Positions 1-8,438 of a stretch of DNA of 48,123 nucleotides are shown here, piece after piece (the stretch's first letter is position 1; each line of letters starts with the position of its first letter). The stretch spans positions 1 to 48,123 of the forward strand of contig JBFFEY010000019.1 in NCBI GenBank assembly GCA_041558415.1, in the 5' to 3' direction. A program made the translations under genes and the position numbers. This stretch comes from SG8-39 sp041558415. GTDB lineage: Bacteria; Pseudomonadota; Gammaproteobacteria; Burkholderiales; SG8-39. Under the pieces are notes generated by a model. It did no database searches. It saw only the letters and a list, made by a program, of their open reading frames with translations, and had not been told where the DNA came from.

Positions 1-206
1 CAGAGCTTGCAGGCGATACAGCGCTCTTCCCCGTTCGGGTAGCGGCGCAGCGCGTGCAGGCCGCGGAAGCGCGGGCTGAGCGGCGTCTTCTCCTCGGGAA
101 ACTGCACGGTGATCTTGCGCGCGAACAAGTGCCGCCCGGTGAGCGCCAGGCCCTTGAAAAGCTCGAGCAGCAGGAAGGCGCGGAAGAACTCGATCACGCG
201 CGTCAT
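1..206 (-). CDS. nuoI: NADH-quinone oxidoreductase subunit I (partial)
   Basis: This is the N-terminal 68 codons of the complex I ferredoxin-like subunit that carries clusters N6a and N6b on the peripheral arm; the rest lies beyond the window edge. The visible protein runs from MTRVIEFFRAF through a hydrophobic-amphipathic segment to ERCIACKL, where Cys63 and Cys66 begin the first CxxCxxC cluster motif; the third cysteine codon is cut after two bases. The ATG at 206 lies 10 bases beyond the nuoH stop, as expected in a nuo operon. Identification rests on the motif and on the operon order. Confidence 0.93.
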   Translation of the reverse strand, partial: MTRVIEFFRAFLLLELFKGLALTGRHLFARKITVQFPEEKTPLSPRFRGLHALRRYPNGEERCIACKL

Positions 207-216
207 GCCATTCTCC

Positions 217-1311
217 TCATTGCCAGATGTTCCACGGCGTCTGCATCCACAGCCCGACCACCGCGATCCATACCAGCGTCAGCGGGATGAACACCTTCCA
301 GCCGAGGCGCATGATCTGGTCGTAGCGATAGCGCGGGAAGGTCGCGCGGATCCAGAGGAACATCGAAACCACGGCAAAGGCCTTGAGGAACAGCCAGCCG
401 AACGGAGGCACCAGTTCGAACAGCGGGGAATCGATCGGCGCCTGCCAGCCGCCGAAGAACATGATCACGGTCAGCGTCGCGATGAGGATCATGTTGGCGT
501 ACTCGGCGAGGAAGAACAGCGCGAAGGTCATGCCCGAGTACTCGACCATGTGACCGGCGACGATCTCGGACTCGCCCTCGACGACGTCGAACGGCGCGCG
601 GTTGGTCTCGGCGACGCCGGAGACGAAGTACACGAACAGCATCGGCAGCAGCGGCAGCCAGTTCCAGGACAGGAAATTGAGCCCCATCGAGGCGAAGCGG
701 CCCTTGGCCTGGCCATCGACGATGTCGGTCAGGTTGAGGCTGCCGGAGACCATCAGCACGACGACCAGCGCGAAGCCCATCGCCAGCTCGTAGGACACCA
801 TCTGCGCGGCCGAGCGCATCGCGCCGAGGAAGGCGTACTTGGAGTTGGTCGCCCAGCCGGCGATGATGACGCCGTAGACGCCGAGCGAGGTCATCGCCAG
901 CAGGTAGAGCAGCCCCGCGTTGACGTCGGCAAGCACCACCTCGGGCGCGAACGGCATCACCGCCCAGGCCGCCAGGGCCGGCATGATCGCGAGCATCGGG
1001 CCGATGATGTAGAGCGCCGGGCTGGCCTGCGTCGGCAGGATGATCTCCTTGAACAGCAGCTTGACCCCGTCGGCGATCGGCTGCAGCAGCCCCAGCGGAC
1101 CGACGCGGTTGGGGCCAATGCGAATCTGCATCCAGCCGATGAGCTTGCGCTCCCACAGCGTGAGGTAGGCCACACAGAGCATGATCGGCGCGACGATCAG
1201 CACGATGAAGACGAGCGAGGTCACCAGCGTGTAGAGCGCCGATCCCCAGTCCGGGCCGAGCTGGGCTTCGGAGAACGCGCGCAGCGCGTCGAGGGCTCCG
1301 CCGTTGCTCAT
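217..1311 (-). CDS. nuoH: NADH-quinone oxidoreductase subunit H
   Basis: Membrane subunit of complex I (364 aa, usual family length) that forms much of the quinone chamber and links the peripheral arm to the proton-pumping modules. About eight hydrophobic segments are visible. The conserved block WERKLIGWMQIRIGPNRVGP at about residues 53-72 is the family signature next to the quinone tunnel. Its ATG directly follows the nuoG stop (TAG-ATG), so translation is probably coupled. It is one of the nuoA-to-nuoI genes transcribed together on the minus strand. Confidence 0.97.
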   Translation of the reverse strand: MSNGGALDALRAFSEAQLGPDWGSALYTLVTSLVFIVLIVAPIMLCVAYLTLWERKLIGWMQIRIGPNRVGPLGLLQPIADGVKLLFKEIILPTQASPALYIIGPMLAIMPALAAWAVMPFAPEVVLADVNAGLLYLLAMTSLGVYGVIIAGWATNSKYAFLGAMRSAAQMVSYELAMGFALVVVLMVSGSLNLTDIVDGQAKGRFASMGLNFLSWNWLPLLPMLFVYFVSGVAETNRAPFDVVEGESEIVAGHMVEYSGMTFALFFLAEYANMILIATLTVIMFFGGWQAPIDSPLFELVPPFGWLFLKAFAVVSMFLWIRATFPRYRYDQIMRLGWKVFIPLTLVWIAVVGLWMQTPWNIWQ

Positions 1312-3567
1312 CTAGGCCGCCTTCTCCACGCTGACCTTTTCCAGCGTCAGAACGCCGAACATCGCGCCGAGCCGCGCGGTCGAGGCATGCGCCGCGGCCA
1401 CCCGTACGCAGTCATCTGGCAGCCGTTCGTCGAGCGCGGCGCTGAGCACCGCCTCGCCGCTGTCCTGGCGCAGCCGCAGCGGCGCGCCCGGCGAGAGCTC
1501 GAACCGCTGCATCAGCTTGGCATTCATCCACGCCTGCGGTGCACGCGCATCCGCGGTGCGCTGCAGCGAAACGGCGCGCCGCACCAGCGGATCGGCGAAG
1601 TAGATCGGCACATCGGCGATGCGCTCGATGCCGCCGGCCGCAGCCGCGCCCGCCGCCTGCGGCGCCGGCCCGATGCGGTTCGACAGCCGCGCCGCGATGT
1701 CGCCGCCCGCCAGGCAGGCATCGCGCAGCTCCTCGCTGCTGTTGGCATCGAAGCCTTCCAGCCCGAGCAGGTTGCCGAGCACGCGCAGCACCTTCCAGCC
1801 CGGGCGTGTCTCGCCCAGCGGGTGCACGGCGGCCTGGAAACTCTGCGCGCGGCCCTCGGTGTTGACGTAGCTGCCCGAGGTTTCGGTGAACGGTGCGATC
1901 GGCAGCATGACCTGCGCGACATCTGCCGCGCGGTGCCAGAACGGGCTCAGGGCGACGACGAAATCGGCCTGCTGCAGCGCGCCGAGCGCCGCCTGCGGAT
2001 CGGCGCAATCGAGCTCGGGCTCGGCGCCGAGCAGCAGGTAGGCCTTGCGTGGCCGCGCGAGCATCTCGCGCGCGTTCGCGCCGCAGGGCAGCCCGGCCAG
2101 GTAGCCGCCGACGCTGTTCGCCGCCTCGCCGAGGAAGCCGAGCCGGGCACCGAGCGACTCGGCGAGCGCCTGCGCCTGGGCATGGAGGCCCGCGGCCTGC
2201 GGATGCTGCTGCGCGAAATTGCCGAGCAGCACGGCGACGTTCTTGCCCGAAGCGAGGCTCGCGCCGATCGGCCCGTCGCGCAGTCCGGCGAGCGCCGCCG
2301 GCAGGGCCGAGGGTGCGACGATCCGCTTGTTGGCGACCGGCATGAGCAGATCGTCGTCGGTGCAGTGCAGGAGGTTGATCTGCGCGCCGCGCTTGGCCGC
2401 CTGGCGTAGGCGCTGCGCGATGAGCGGATGATCCTTGCGCAGAAAAGAGCCCACGATCAGCACGCGATCGAGCGCGCCGAGCTCGGCGATCGGCATGCCG
2501 AGCCAGGGCACGCCGGCGCGCTTGCCGTCGGCGCTGAAATCGCTGTGGCGCAGGCGGAAGTCGGCGCTGGCGCCGAGGCCTTGCGCCAGCCGCGCGGTGA
2601 GCGTCAGCTCCTCGAGGGTGGCATGCGGGCTGGCGAGCACGCCGACATCCGAGCCGGCGGCGCGAAGACCCTCGGCGACGCGCTCCAGCGCGGTCTGCCA
2701 GTCGGTCGGCCGCCAGCCGGAGGCCTCGCGCAGCATCGGCGTGGCGAGCCGTTCGCTGCTCTCGAGCGCCTCGTACGAGTAGCGGTCCTTGTCGGACAGC
2801 CAGCACTCGTTGATCGCCTCGTTCTCCAGCGGCAGGACGCGCTTCACCTTGCTTTGCTTGACCTGCACCACCAGGTTGGCGCCGAGGCCGTCGTGCGGCG
2901 AAACCGACTTGCGCCGCACGAGCTCCCAGGTGCGCGCGCTGTAGCGGAAGGGCTTGGAAGTCAGCGCCCCCACCGGGCAGAGGTCGATCATGTTGCCCGA
3001 AAGCTCGGAGTCGACCGTCTTGCCGACGAAGGCAACGATCTCGGCATGCTCGCCGCGGTTGATCATGCCGAGCTCCATGACGCCGGCGATCTCCTGGCCG
3101 AAGCGCACGCAGCGGGTGCACTGGATGCAGCGCGTCATCTCCTCGGCGGCGACCAGCGGGCCCACGTCCTTGTGCAGGACGACGCGCTTTTCCTCGGTGT
3201 AGCGCGAGCCGCCCTTGCCGTAGCCGACCGCCAGGTCCTGCAGTTGGCACTCGCCGCCCTGGTCGCAGATCGGGCAGTCGAGCGGGTGATTGATGAGCAG
3301 AAACTCCATCACTCCGTTCTGCGCCGTCTTGGCCACCGGCGACTGGGTGAGCACCTTCATCCCCTCGGTGACCGGCGTCGCGCAGGCCGGCAGCGGCTTG
3401 GGCGCCTTCTCGACCTCGACCAGGCACATGCGGCAGTTCGCCGCGATCGACAGCTTGTGGTGGTAGCAGAAGTGCGGAACGTAGATGCCGAGGCGGTTCG
3501 CCGCCTCGATCACGGTCGTTCCGGGCTCGACCTCGAGCGTCCTGCCGTCGATCTCGACCTTCACCAT
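1312..3567 (-). CDS. nuoG: NADH-quinone oxidoreductase subunit G
   Basis: Largest peripheral subunit of complex I (751 aa), carrying electrons along the iron-sulfur chain. The N-terminal 2Fe-2S domain shows Cys34, Cys45, Cys48 and Cys62 (N1b). His94-Cys98-Cys101-Cys107 form the His-ligated N5 site, and Cys147-Cys150-Cys153 with Cys197 form N4. The rest is a degenerate molybdopterin-oxidoreductase-like domain. No further CxxC cluster is seen after about residue 200, so the extra N7 cluster of some bacterial NuoG proteins seems absent. It starts 9 bases after the nuoF stop. Confidence 0.97.
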   Translation of the reverse strand: MVKVEIDGRTLEVEPGTTVIEAANRLGIYVPHFCYHHKLSIAANCRMCLVEVEKAPKPLPACATPVTEGMKVLTQSPVAKTAQNGVMEFLLINHPLDCPICDQGGECQLQDLAVGYGKGGSRYTEEKRVVLHKDVGPLVAAEEMTRCIQCTRCVRFGQEIAGVMELGMINRGEHAEIVAFVGKTVDSELSGNMIDLCPVGALTSKPFRYSARTWELVRRKSVSPHDGLGANLVVQVKQSKVKRVLPLENEAINECWLSDKDRYSYEALESSERLATPMLREASGWRPTDWQTALERVAEGLRAAGSDVGVLASPHATLEELTLTARLAQGLGASADFRLRHSDFSADGKRAGVPWLGMPIAELGALDRVLIVGSFLRKDHPLIAQRLRQAAKRGAQINLLHCTDDDLLMPVANKRIVAPSALPAALAGLRDGPIGASLASGKNVAVLLGNFAQQHPQAAGLHAQAQALAESLGARLGFLGEAANSVGGYLAGLPCGANAREMLARPRKAYLLLGAEPELDCADPQAALGALQQADFVVALSPFWHRAADVAQVMLPIAPFTETSGSYVNTEGRAQSFQAAVHPLGETRPGWKVLRVLGNLLGLEGFDANSSEELRDACLAGGDIAARLSNRIGPAPQAAGAAAAGGIERIADVPIYFADPLVRRAVSLQRTADARAPQAWMNAKLMQRFELSPGAPLRLRQDSGEAVLSAALDERLPDDCVRVAAAHASTARLGAMFGVLTLEKVSVEKAA

Positions 3568-3576
3568 GTCTGTCCC

Positions 3577-4950
3577 TTACGCCGCCTTCGCCGTGACCGC
3601 GCCCGAACGCCCCCCCGTTCCGGCGCTTGCGCCGGAACGACCCCATTTGGGCTCGATGTCGGCGCCCTGCACCATGCAGCGCCGCTCCCGGATGTGGTAT
3701 TCGAATTCCGCTCGGAAATGTTTGAGGAAACTCTTCACCGGCAGCGCCGCCGCGTCGCCCAACGCGCAGATCGTTCGCCCGGCGATGTTGTCGGCGACGT
3801 CGTCGAGCAGCGCGAGATCCTCGGCTCGGCCAAGCCCGTTCTCGATGCGGTGCACGACGCGGTAGAGCCAGCCGGTGCCCTCGCGGCAGGGCGTGCACTG
3901 GCCGCAGGACTCCTCGAAGTAGAAGTACGACAACCGCTCGAGTGCGCGCACCATGCAGGTCGTCTCGTCCATGACGATCACCGCACCCGAGCCGAGCATC
4001 GAACCGGCCTTGGCGATCGCGTCATAGTCCATGTCGGTCGCCAGCATGATGTCGGCCGGCAGCACCGGCATCGACGAGCCGCCGGGAATGACCGCCTTGA
4101 GCTTGCGCCCGCCGCGCACGCCGCCGGCCATCTCGAGCAGCTTGGCGAAGGGCGTTCCGAGCCGCACCTCGTAGTTGCCGGGGCGGTTGACGTGCCCGGT
4201 GACCGAGAAGAGCTTGGTGCCGCCGTTGTTCGGCCGTCCGAGCGCCAGGTAGGCGTCGCCCCCGTGGCGGATGATCCAGGGCACCGCGGCGAAGGTCTCG
4301 GTGTTGTTGATCGTGGTCGGCTTGCCGTAAAGGCCGTAGCTGGCCGGAAACGGCGGCTTGAAGCGCGGCTGGCCCTTCTTGCCCTCTATCGACTCGAGCA
4401 GCGCGGTTTCCTCGCCGCAGATGTAGGCGCCGTAGCCGGGGTGCGCGTAAATCTCGAAGCCGAAGTCCGAGCCGAGGATGTTGCGCCCGAGGTAGCCGGC
4501 CTTGCGCGCCTCTTCGAGCGCCTCTTCGAACTGCGCGTAGAGCGCCCACACCTCGCCGTGGATGTAGTTGTAGCCGACAGAGGCGCCGGTGGCGTAGCCG
4601 GCGATGATCATGCCCTCGATCACCGCATGCGGGTTGTAGCGCAGCAGGTCCCGGTCCTTGCAGGTGCCCGGCTCGCCCTCGTCGGAGTTGCACACCATGT
4701 ACTTCGTGCCGGTGTACTGCTTCGGCATGAACGACCACTTCAATCCGGTGGGAAAGCCCGCGCCGCCGCGCCCGCGCAGCGCGGACTTCTTCACCTCTGC
4801 GATGACGTCGTCGGGCGCAACCTTCTCGGCGAGCAGCCGCTTGAGCGCGACGTAGCCGTCGCGCCGCTCGTAGTCCGCCAGGCGCCAGTTGGCGCCGTCC
4901 AGGCCGGCCATCAGGATCGCGTCGGGTCCGTAATCAAGCATCTCAGGCAT
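3577..4950 (-). CDS. nuoF: NADH-quinone oxidoreductase subunit F (NADH/FMN-binding)
   Basis: Flavoprotein of complex I that oxidises NADH through FMN and cluster N3. GRGGAGFPTGLKW near residue 60 is the nucleotide-binding loop, and SCGQCTPCREG plus a later TICALGD supply the four N3 cysteines. Two starts are possible: ATG at 4950, overlapping nuoE by 8 bases, or ATG at 4941 (MLDYGPD), just past the nuoE stop; the second has a GAGG about 10 bases upstream. The C-terminus after EPKW is a Gly/Ser/Ala-rich tail of about 20 residues that overlaps a DNA palindrome (see separate entry) and looks like a late addition. Confidence 0.96.
   Translation of the reverse strand: MPEMLDYGPDAILMAGLDGANWRLADYERRDGYVALKRLLAEKVAPDDVIAEVKKSALRGRGGAGFPTGLKWSFMPKQYTGTKYMVCNSDEGEPGTCKDRDLLRYNPHAVIEGMIIAGYATGASVGYNYIHGEVWALYAQFEEALEEARKAGYLGRNILGSDFGFEIYAHPGYGAYICGEETALLESIEGKKGQPRFKPPFPASYGLYGKPTTINNTETFAAVPWIIRHGGDAYLALGRPNNGGTKLFSVTGHVNRPGNYEVRLGTPFAKLLEMAGGVRGGRKLKAVIPGGSSMPVLPADIMLATDMDYDAIAKAGSMLGSGAVIVMDETTCMVRALERLSYFYFEESCGQCTPCREGTGWLYRVVHRIENGLGRAEDLALLDDVADNIAGRTICALGDAAALPVKSFLKHFRAEFEYHIRERRCMVQGADIEPKWGRSGASAGTGGRSGAVTAKAA
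3616..3639. repeat. 11-bp perfect palindrome inside the nuoF 3' end
   Basis: The arms cgttccggcgc and gcgccggaacg are separated by TT. The element lies in the last 20 or so codons of nuoF and encodes part of its low-complexity tail. It resembles the short extragenic palindromes (REP-like) of proteobacteria, but only this one copy was noticed in the window, so membership of a repeat family is an inference. It is not followed by a T-run on the minus strand and is not a convincing terminator. Confidence 0.6.
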
Positions 4951-5425
4951 CCCTCGACAGCTCGTCGATCAGCGCATCGAGCCGCGCCGTCGACATGAAG
5001 TCGCACATCCGCTTGTTGTTGACCAGCACCACCGGCGACATCGCGCAGGCCCCCATGCACTCGCCCTCCTTGAGGGTAAAGCGCCCGTCGGCCGTCGTCT
5101 CGTTGAAGCCAATGCCGAGCTTCTGCTTGAGGTAGTCGGCGGCATCCAGCGAGCCCTGCAGCCCGCAGGGCAGGCAGGTGCAGACCGTGAGCTTGTACTT
5201 CCCGGTCGGCGCCAGGTTGTACATGTTGTAGAAGGTCGCCACCTCGTAGACCGCCACCGGCGGCATGTCGAGCAGGCGGGCAACGTCATCGAGCGTTTCC
5301 GTCTCCAGCCAGCCTTTCTCGTCCTGCGCGATGATCAGCGCCGCCATCACTGCCGACTGCTTCCGTTCGGGCGGGTACTTCGCGATCTCGCGATCGATTT
5401 TCTTGAGGGATTCAGCTGACAGCAT
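4943..5425 (-). CDS. nuoE: NADH-quinone oxidoreductase subunit E
   Basis: Thioredoxin-fold 2Fe-2S (N1a) subunit of the NADH dehydrogenase module, 160 aa. The ligands are Cys82 and Cys87 in VCTCLPC and Cys123 and Cys127 in ECMGACAMSP. The start at 5425 gives MLSAESLKKIDREIAKYP, the usual N-terminus; the reading frame stays open far upstream through nuoD in another frame, but that part is shadow sequence. nuoD ends 5 bases before it, and nuoF begins inside or directly after its stop. Confidence 0.96.
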   Translation of the reverse strand: MLSAESLKKIDREIAKYPPERKQSAVMAALIIAQDEKGWLETETLDDVARLLDMPPVAVYEVATFYNMYNLAPTGKYKLTVCTCLPCGLQGSLDAADYLKQKLGIGFNETTADGRFTLKEGECMGACAMSPVVLVNNKRMCDFMSTARLDALIDELSRDA

Positions 5426-5430
5426 GGGCC

Positions 5431-6684
5431 CTACCGGTCGATTTCTCCGAACACGATGTCCAGCGTGCTGATGATCGCCACCGCGTCGGCCAGCATGTGG
5501 CCGCGCGCCATCTTGTCGATCGCCGAGAGGTGGGTGAACGCCGGCGAGCGCAGGCGCATGCGGTAGGGCTTGTTGGCGCCGTCGGAGACGAAGTACACGC
5601 CGAACTCCCCCTTCGGACCCTCCACGCCGACGTAGGACTCGCCCTCCGGCACGTGCATGCCCTCGGTGAAGAGCTTGAAGTGGTGGATCAGCTCTTCCAT
5701 GTTCGACTTCATGTCGACGCGCGGCGGCGGCGCTACCTTGTGGTCCTCGGTGATGACCGGCCCCGGGTTCTTGCGCAGCCAGTCCACGCACTGCTTGATG
5801 ATGCGATTGGACTGCCGCATCTCGTCGACACGCACCAGGTAGCGGTCGTAGGTGTCGCCGTTCTTGCCGATGACGACGTCGAAGTCGAGCTGGTCGTAGA
5901 CCTCGTAGGGCTGCTTCTTGCGCAGGTCCCAGGGCACGCCCGAGCCGCGCAGCATCGGGCCGGTGAAGCCCCAGGCGAGCGCCTCCTCCGGCGAGACCAC
6001 CCCGATGCCGACCGTGCGCTGCTTCCAGATGCGGTTGTCGGTGAGCAGCGTCTCGTAGTCGTCGACGCACTTCGGGAAGCGCTCGGTAAAGGCCTCGATG
6101 AAATCGAGCAGCGAGCCCTGACGGTCGCGGTTCATTTCCTCGAGCGCGCGCGCGTTGCGCGTGTGCTGCGCCTGGTAGCGCGGCATCGAATCCGGCAGGT
6201 CGCGGTACACGCCGCCCGGGCGGTAGTAGGCCGCGTGCATGCGTGCGCCCGATACCGCCTCGTAGCAGTCGAGCAGGTCCTCGCGCTCGCGAAAGCCGTA
6301 GAGAAACACGGTCATCGCGCCGAGGTCGAGGCCGAGCGTGGCGACACCGAAGATGTGGTTCAGGATGCGCGTGATCTCGTCGAACAGCACGCGGATGTAC
6401 TGCGCGCGGACCGGCACCTCGATCTGCAGCAGCTTTTCCACCGCCATGCAGTAGGCGTGCTCGCTGCACATCATCGAGATGTAGTCGAGGCGGTCCATGT
6501 AAGGCAGCGACTGCACGTAGGTGCGCTGCTCGGCAAGTTTTTCTGTGGCACGGTGCAGCAGCCCGATGTGCGGGTCGGCACGCTGCACCACTTCGCCGTC
6601 CATCTCCAGCACCAGCCGCAGCACGCCGTGCGCGGCCGGGTGCTGCGGGCCAAAATTCACGGTGTAATTTCGGATGTCAGCCAT
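5431..6684 (-). CDS. nuoD: NADH-quinone oxidoreductase subunit D
   Basis: The 49-kDa subunit of complex I (417 aa, normal length), related to NiFe-hydrogenase large subunits and forming the quinone site with NuoB. GPQHPAAHG at residues 12-20 is the hallmark N-terminal motif. NuoC and NuoD are separate genes here, unlike the enterobacterial fusion. The first 10 codons plus two bases are duplicated upstream next to nuoC (see repeat entry), so two ATGs with identical following sequence exist; only the ATG at 6684 leads into full NuoD. Confidence 0.97.
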   Translation of the reverse strand: MADIRNYTVNFGPQHPAAHGVLRLVLEMDGEVVQRADPHIGLLHRATEKLAEQRTYVQSLPYMDRLDYISMMCSEHAYCMAVEKLLQIEVPVRAQYIRVLFDEITRILNHIFGVATLGLDLGAMTVFLYGFREREDLLDCYEAVSGARMHAAYYRPGGVYRDLPDSMPRYQAQHTRNARALEEMNRDRQGSLLDFIEAFTERFPKCVDDYETLLTDNRIWKQRTVGIGVVSPEEALAWGFTGPMLRGSGVPWDLRKKQPYEVYDQLDFDVVIGKNGDTYDRYLVRVDEMRQSNRIIKQCVDWLRKNPGPVITEDHKVAPPPRVDMKSNMEELIHHFKLFTEGMHVPEGESYVGVEGPKGEFGVYFVSDGANKPYRMRLRSPAFTHLSAIDKMARGHMLADAVAIISTLDIVFGEIDR

Positions 6685-6793
6685 GCGAGAACTCCGAAAT
6701 CGCGCCGTTAATTTCGGCAGCCACTGACGATTGCGCAGCCATCGTCACGTGGCTGCTCAAATTCACGGTGTAATTTCGGATGTCAGCCATGCG
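6653..6793. repeat. 35-bp direct repeat duplicating the nuoD start, flanking a hairpin spacer
   Basis: Positions 6653-6687 and 6759-6793 are identical over 35 bases. Each copy holds the nuoD ATG and its first 10 codons plus two bases, in minus-strand sense. The copy at 6759-6793 abuts the nuoC stop, which suggests it is the ancestral junction. The 71-base spacer carries two inverted repeats: ccgaaat/atttcgg (6694-6700 and 6711-6717), and a 15-bp stem with one bulged base (6717-6731 with 6741-6756). A third partial echo, taatttcgg, occurs at 6709-6717. The upstream ATG at 6790 opens only a 37-codon frame that ends across the true nuoD start. Confidence 0.9.
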
Positions 6794-7399
6794 CTATTCG
6801 CGCTCGCCGTAGCCCGCTTCGCGCACCACGCGCGGCGTGACCTCGCGCGGCTCGATGGTCACCGGCTCGTAGACGATGCGGCGCTGCTCCGGGTCGTAAC
6901 GCATCTCGACATAGCCCGACATCGGAAAATCCTTGCGGAACGGGTGGCCGACGAAGCCGTAGTCGGTGAGGATGCGGCGCAGGTCCGGGTGGCCTTCGAA
7001 GATGATGCCGAACAGGTCGAAGGCCTCGCGCTCGAACCAGTTGACGCTCGGCCAGAGTTCGATCACCGAGTCAAGCTTGGGCATCGCGTCATCCGGGCAG
7101 AAGACCCGCAGCCGCAGGCGCCAGTTGTGCTCGAGCGAAAGGAGCTGCAGCGCGACCGCATAGCGTTCGCGCGGCCAGGCCCGGTCGCCGTAGGTGGAGT
7201 AGTCGAGACCGCAGAGGTCGATGAGCTGCACGAAGCGCAGCTCGGAATGATCGCGCAGCGTCTGCGCCACCGACAGGTAATCGGATGCCCGCACCTCGAG
7301 CGTCAGCTCGCCCAGCCGCTCGACGAGCGAGACCGCGCGATCGCCCAGCACGCGCGTCAGGCGATCGTGCAACCGCTGCAGTTTCGGGGTCATGGCCAT
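6794..7399 (-). CDS. nuoC: NADH-quinone oxidoreductase subunit C
   Basis: The 30-kDa peripheral subunit of complex I, about 200 aa. The C-terminal half contains the family signature EREAFDLFGIIFEGHPDL followed by RRILTDYGFVGHPFRKDFP. The start is either ATG 7399 (MAMTPKLQ) or ATG 7393 (MTPKLQ); neither has a strong ribosome site, and the open frame further upstream overlaps nuoB and is not native. It is 40 bases from the nuoB stop. The gap to nuoD is unusually long (109 bases) because of the repeat described at 6653-6793. Confidence 0.95.
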   Translation of the reverse strand: MAMTPKLQRLHDRLTRVLGDRAVSLVERLGELTLEVRASDYLSVAQTLRDHSELRFVQLIDLCGLDYSTYGDRAWPRERYAVALQLLSLEHNWRLRLRVFCPDDAMPKLDSVIELWPSVNWFEREAFDLFGIIFEGHPDLRRILTDYGFVGHPFRKDFPMSGYVEMRYDPEQRRIVYEPVTIEPREVTPRVVREAGYGERE

Positions 7400-7439
7400 G
7401 CCGTGCGGTTTCTCGTTCTTGTTTCGGTTCGGCGCCGGA

Positions 7440-7916
7440 TCAGCGTGCGATGGTGTTGGTGCGCTTGATCTTGTTCTGCAGTTGGATGATGCCGTAGAGC
7501 AGCGCCTCGGGCGTCGGCGGGCAGCCCGGCACGTAGACATCGACCGGCACGATGCGGTCGCAGCCACGCACCACCGAATACGAGTAGTGGTAGTAGCCAC
7601 CGCCGTTGGCGCAGGAGCCCATCGAGATCACCCAGCGCGGCTCGGGCATCTGGTCGTACACCTTGCGCAGCGCCGGCGCCATCTTGTTGCACAGCGTACC
7701 GGCGACGATCATGACGTCGGCCTGGCGCGGGCTCGGCCGGAACACGACGCCGAAGCGGTCGAGGTCGTAGCGCGCCGCCCCGGTATGCATCATCTCGATG
7801 GCGCAGCAGGCCAGGCCGAACGTCATCGGCCAGAGCGAGCCGGTACGCGTCCAGTTGATCAGCTTGTCCGCACTGGTGGTGATGAAGCCCTGATGCAGTA
7901 CGCCTTCGATGCCCAT
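7440..7916 (-). CDS. nuoB: NADH-quinone oxidoreductase subunit B
   Basis: The 20-kDa subunit (158 aa) that holds cluster N2, the direct electron donor to quinone. The ligands are visible as the tandem pair Cys37-Cys38 in GLACCAIEM, Cys102 in MGSCANGGG and Cys132 in VPGCPP. It lies 10 bases downstream of nuoA in the nuo operon. Confidence 0.97.
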   Translation of the reverse strand: MGIEGVLHQGFITTSADKLINWTRTGSLWPMTFGLACCAIEMMHTGAARYDLDRFGVVFRPSPRQADVMIVAGTLCNKMAPALRKVYDQMPEPRWVISMGSCANGGGYYHYSYSVVRGCDRIVPVDVYVPGCPPTPEALLYGIIQLQNKIKRTNTIAR

Positions 7917-7926
7917 GCGTCCGCTC

Positions 7927-8283
7927 CTATTCCCACTCCAAGGCGCCGGTCATCCACTCGTAGACGAAACCGACCACCAGGATGGCGAGGAAAATCATCA
8001 TCGAGACAAATCCGAACAGCCCGATGTCCTTCAGCGCGACGGCCCAGGGAAAGAGGAACGCGATCTCCAGGTCGAAGAGGATGAACAGAATCGCGACCAG
8101 GTAGTAGCGCACGTCGAACTTCATGCGCGCGTCCTCGAAGGCCTCGAAGCCGCACTCGTAGGGCGAGAGCTTTTCCGGGTCGGGATTGCGCGGCCCGAGC
8201 AGCCAGCCAAGCACCATCGGCACCACGCCGACGCTGAGGCCGACCAGAATGAACAGCAGGATGGGAAAGTATTCGGTCAGCAT
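7927..8283 (-). CDS. nuoA: NADH-quinone oxidoreductase subunit A
   Basis: Small membrane subunit of complex I (118 aa) with three hydrophobic helices. The loop with PYECGFEAFEDAR after helix 1 contains the conserved cysteine and acidic residues of the family near the quinone entrance. It is the first nuo gene; the tRNA-Leu gene ends 49 bases upstream on the same strand, and a separate nuo promoter in that short gap was not identified, so co-transcription with the tRNA is possible. Confidence 0.97.
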   Translation of the reverse strand: MLTEYFPILLFILVGLSVGVVPMVLGWLLGPRNPDPEKLSPYECGFEAFEDARMKFDVRYYLVAILFILFDLEIAFLFPWAVALKDIGLFGFVSMMIFLAILVVGFVYEWMTGALEWE

Positions 8284-8332
8284 CTCTGGCAGCGCTCTGG
8301 GGCCGGACCCGCCCGGGTACGGCCCTGTCTTC

Positions 8333-8420
8333 TGGTGCCCACGAGCAGACTCGAACTGCTACGGCTGTTTAGGCCACTAGCCCCTCAAGCTAGCGTGTCT
8401 ACCAATTTCACCACGTGGGC
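8333..8420 (-). tRNA. tRNA-Leu (anticodon GAG)
   Basis: An 88-nt class II tRNA on the minus strand. The acceptor arm GCCCACG pairs fully with CGTGGGC, followed by A and an encoded CCA. The D-arm region GTGAAATTGGTAGACACGC, the anticodon loop CTTGAGG, a long variable arm, and the T loop GTTCGAGTC are all present. The anticodon GAG reads CTC/CTT leucine codons. Its place between secG and nuoA is common in Betaproteobacteria. Confidence 0.95.
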
Positions 8421-8438
8421 ATGTCGTGTTCAGGCGCG

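Noticed and set aside
109..4998. Very long open frames on the plus strand opposite nuoF-nuoH
   Set aside because: They are Arg/His/Asp-rich antisense frames typical of high-GC DNA, show no domain, and lie opposite well-identified nuo genes. The same applies to long antisense frames opposite frd, carB, E1, dnaK and cysS.
4943..6469. Apparent 508-residue fusion of an unknown N-terminus to NuoE
   Set aside because: The upstream part is nuoD read in the wrong frame; NuoE has its own ATG at 5425 with a normal N-terminus.
6677..6790. 37-codon frame between nuoC and nuoD
   Set aside because: It begins with the duplicated nuoD start and ends across the true start; its sequence is explained by the duplication, and there is no independent sign of a functional peptide.
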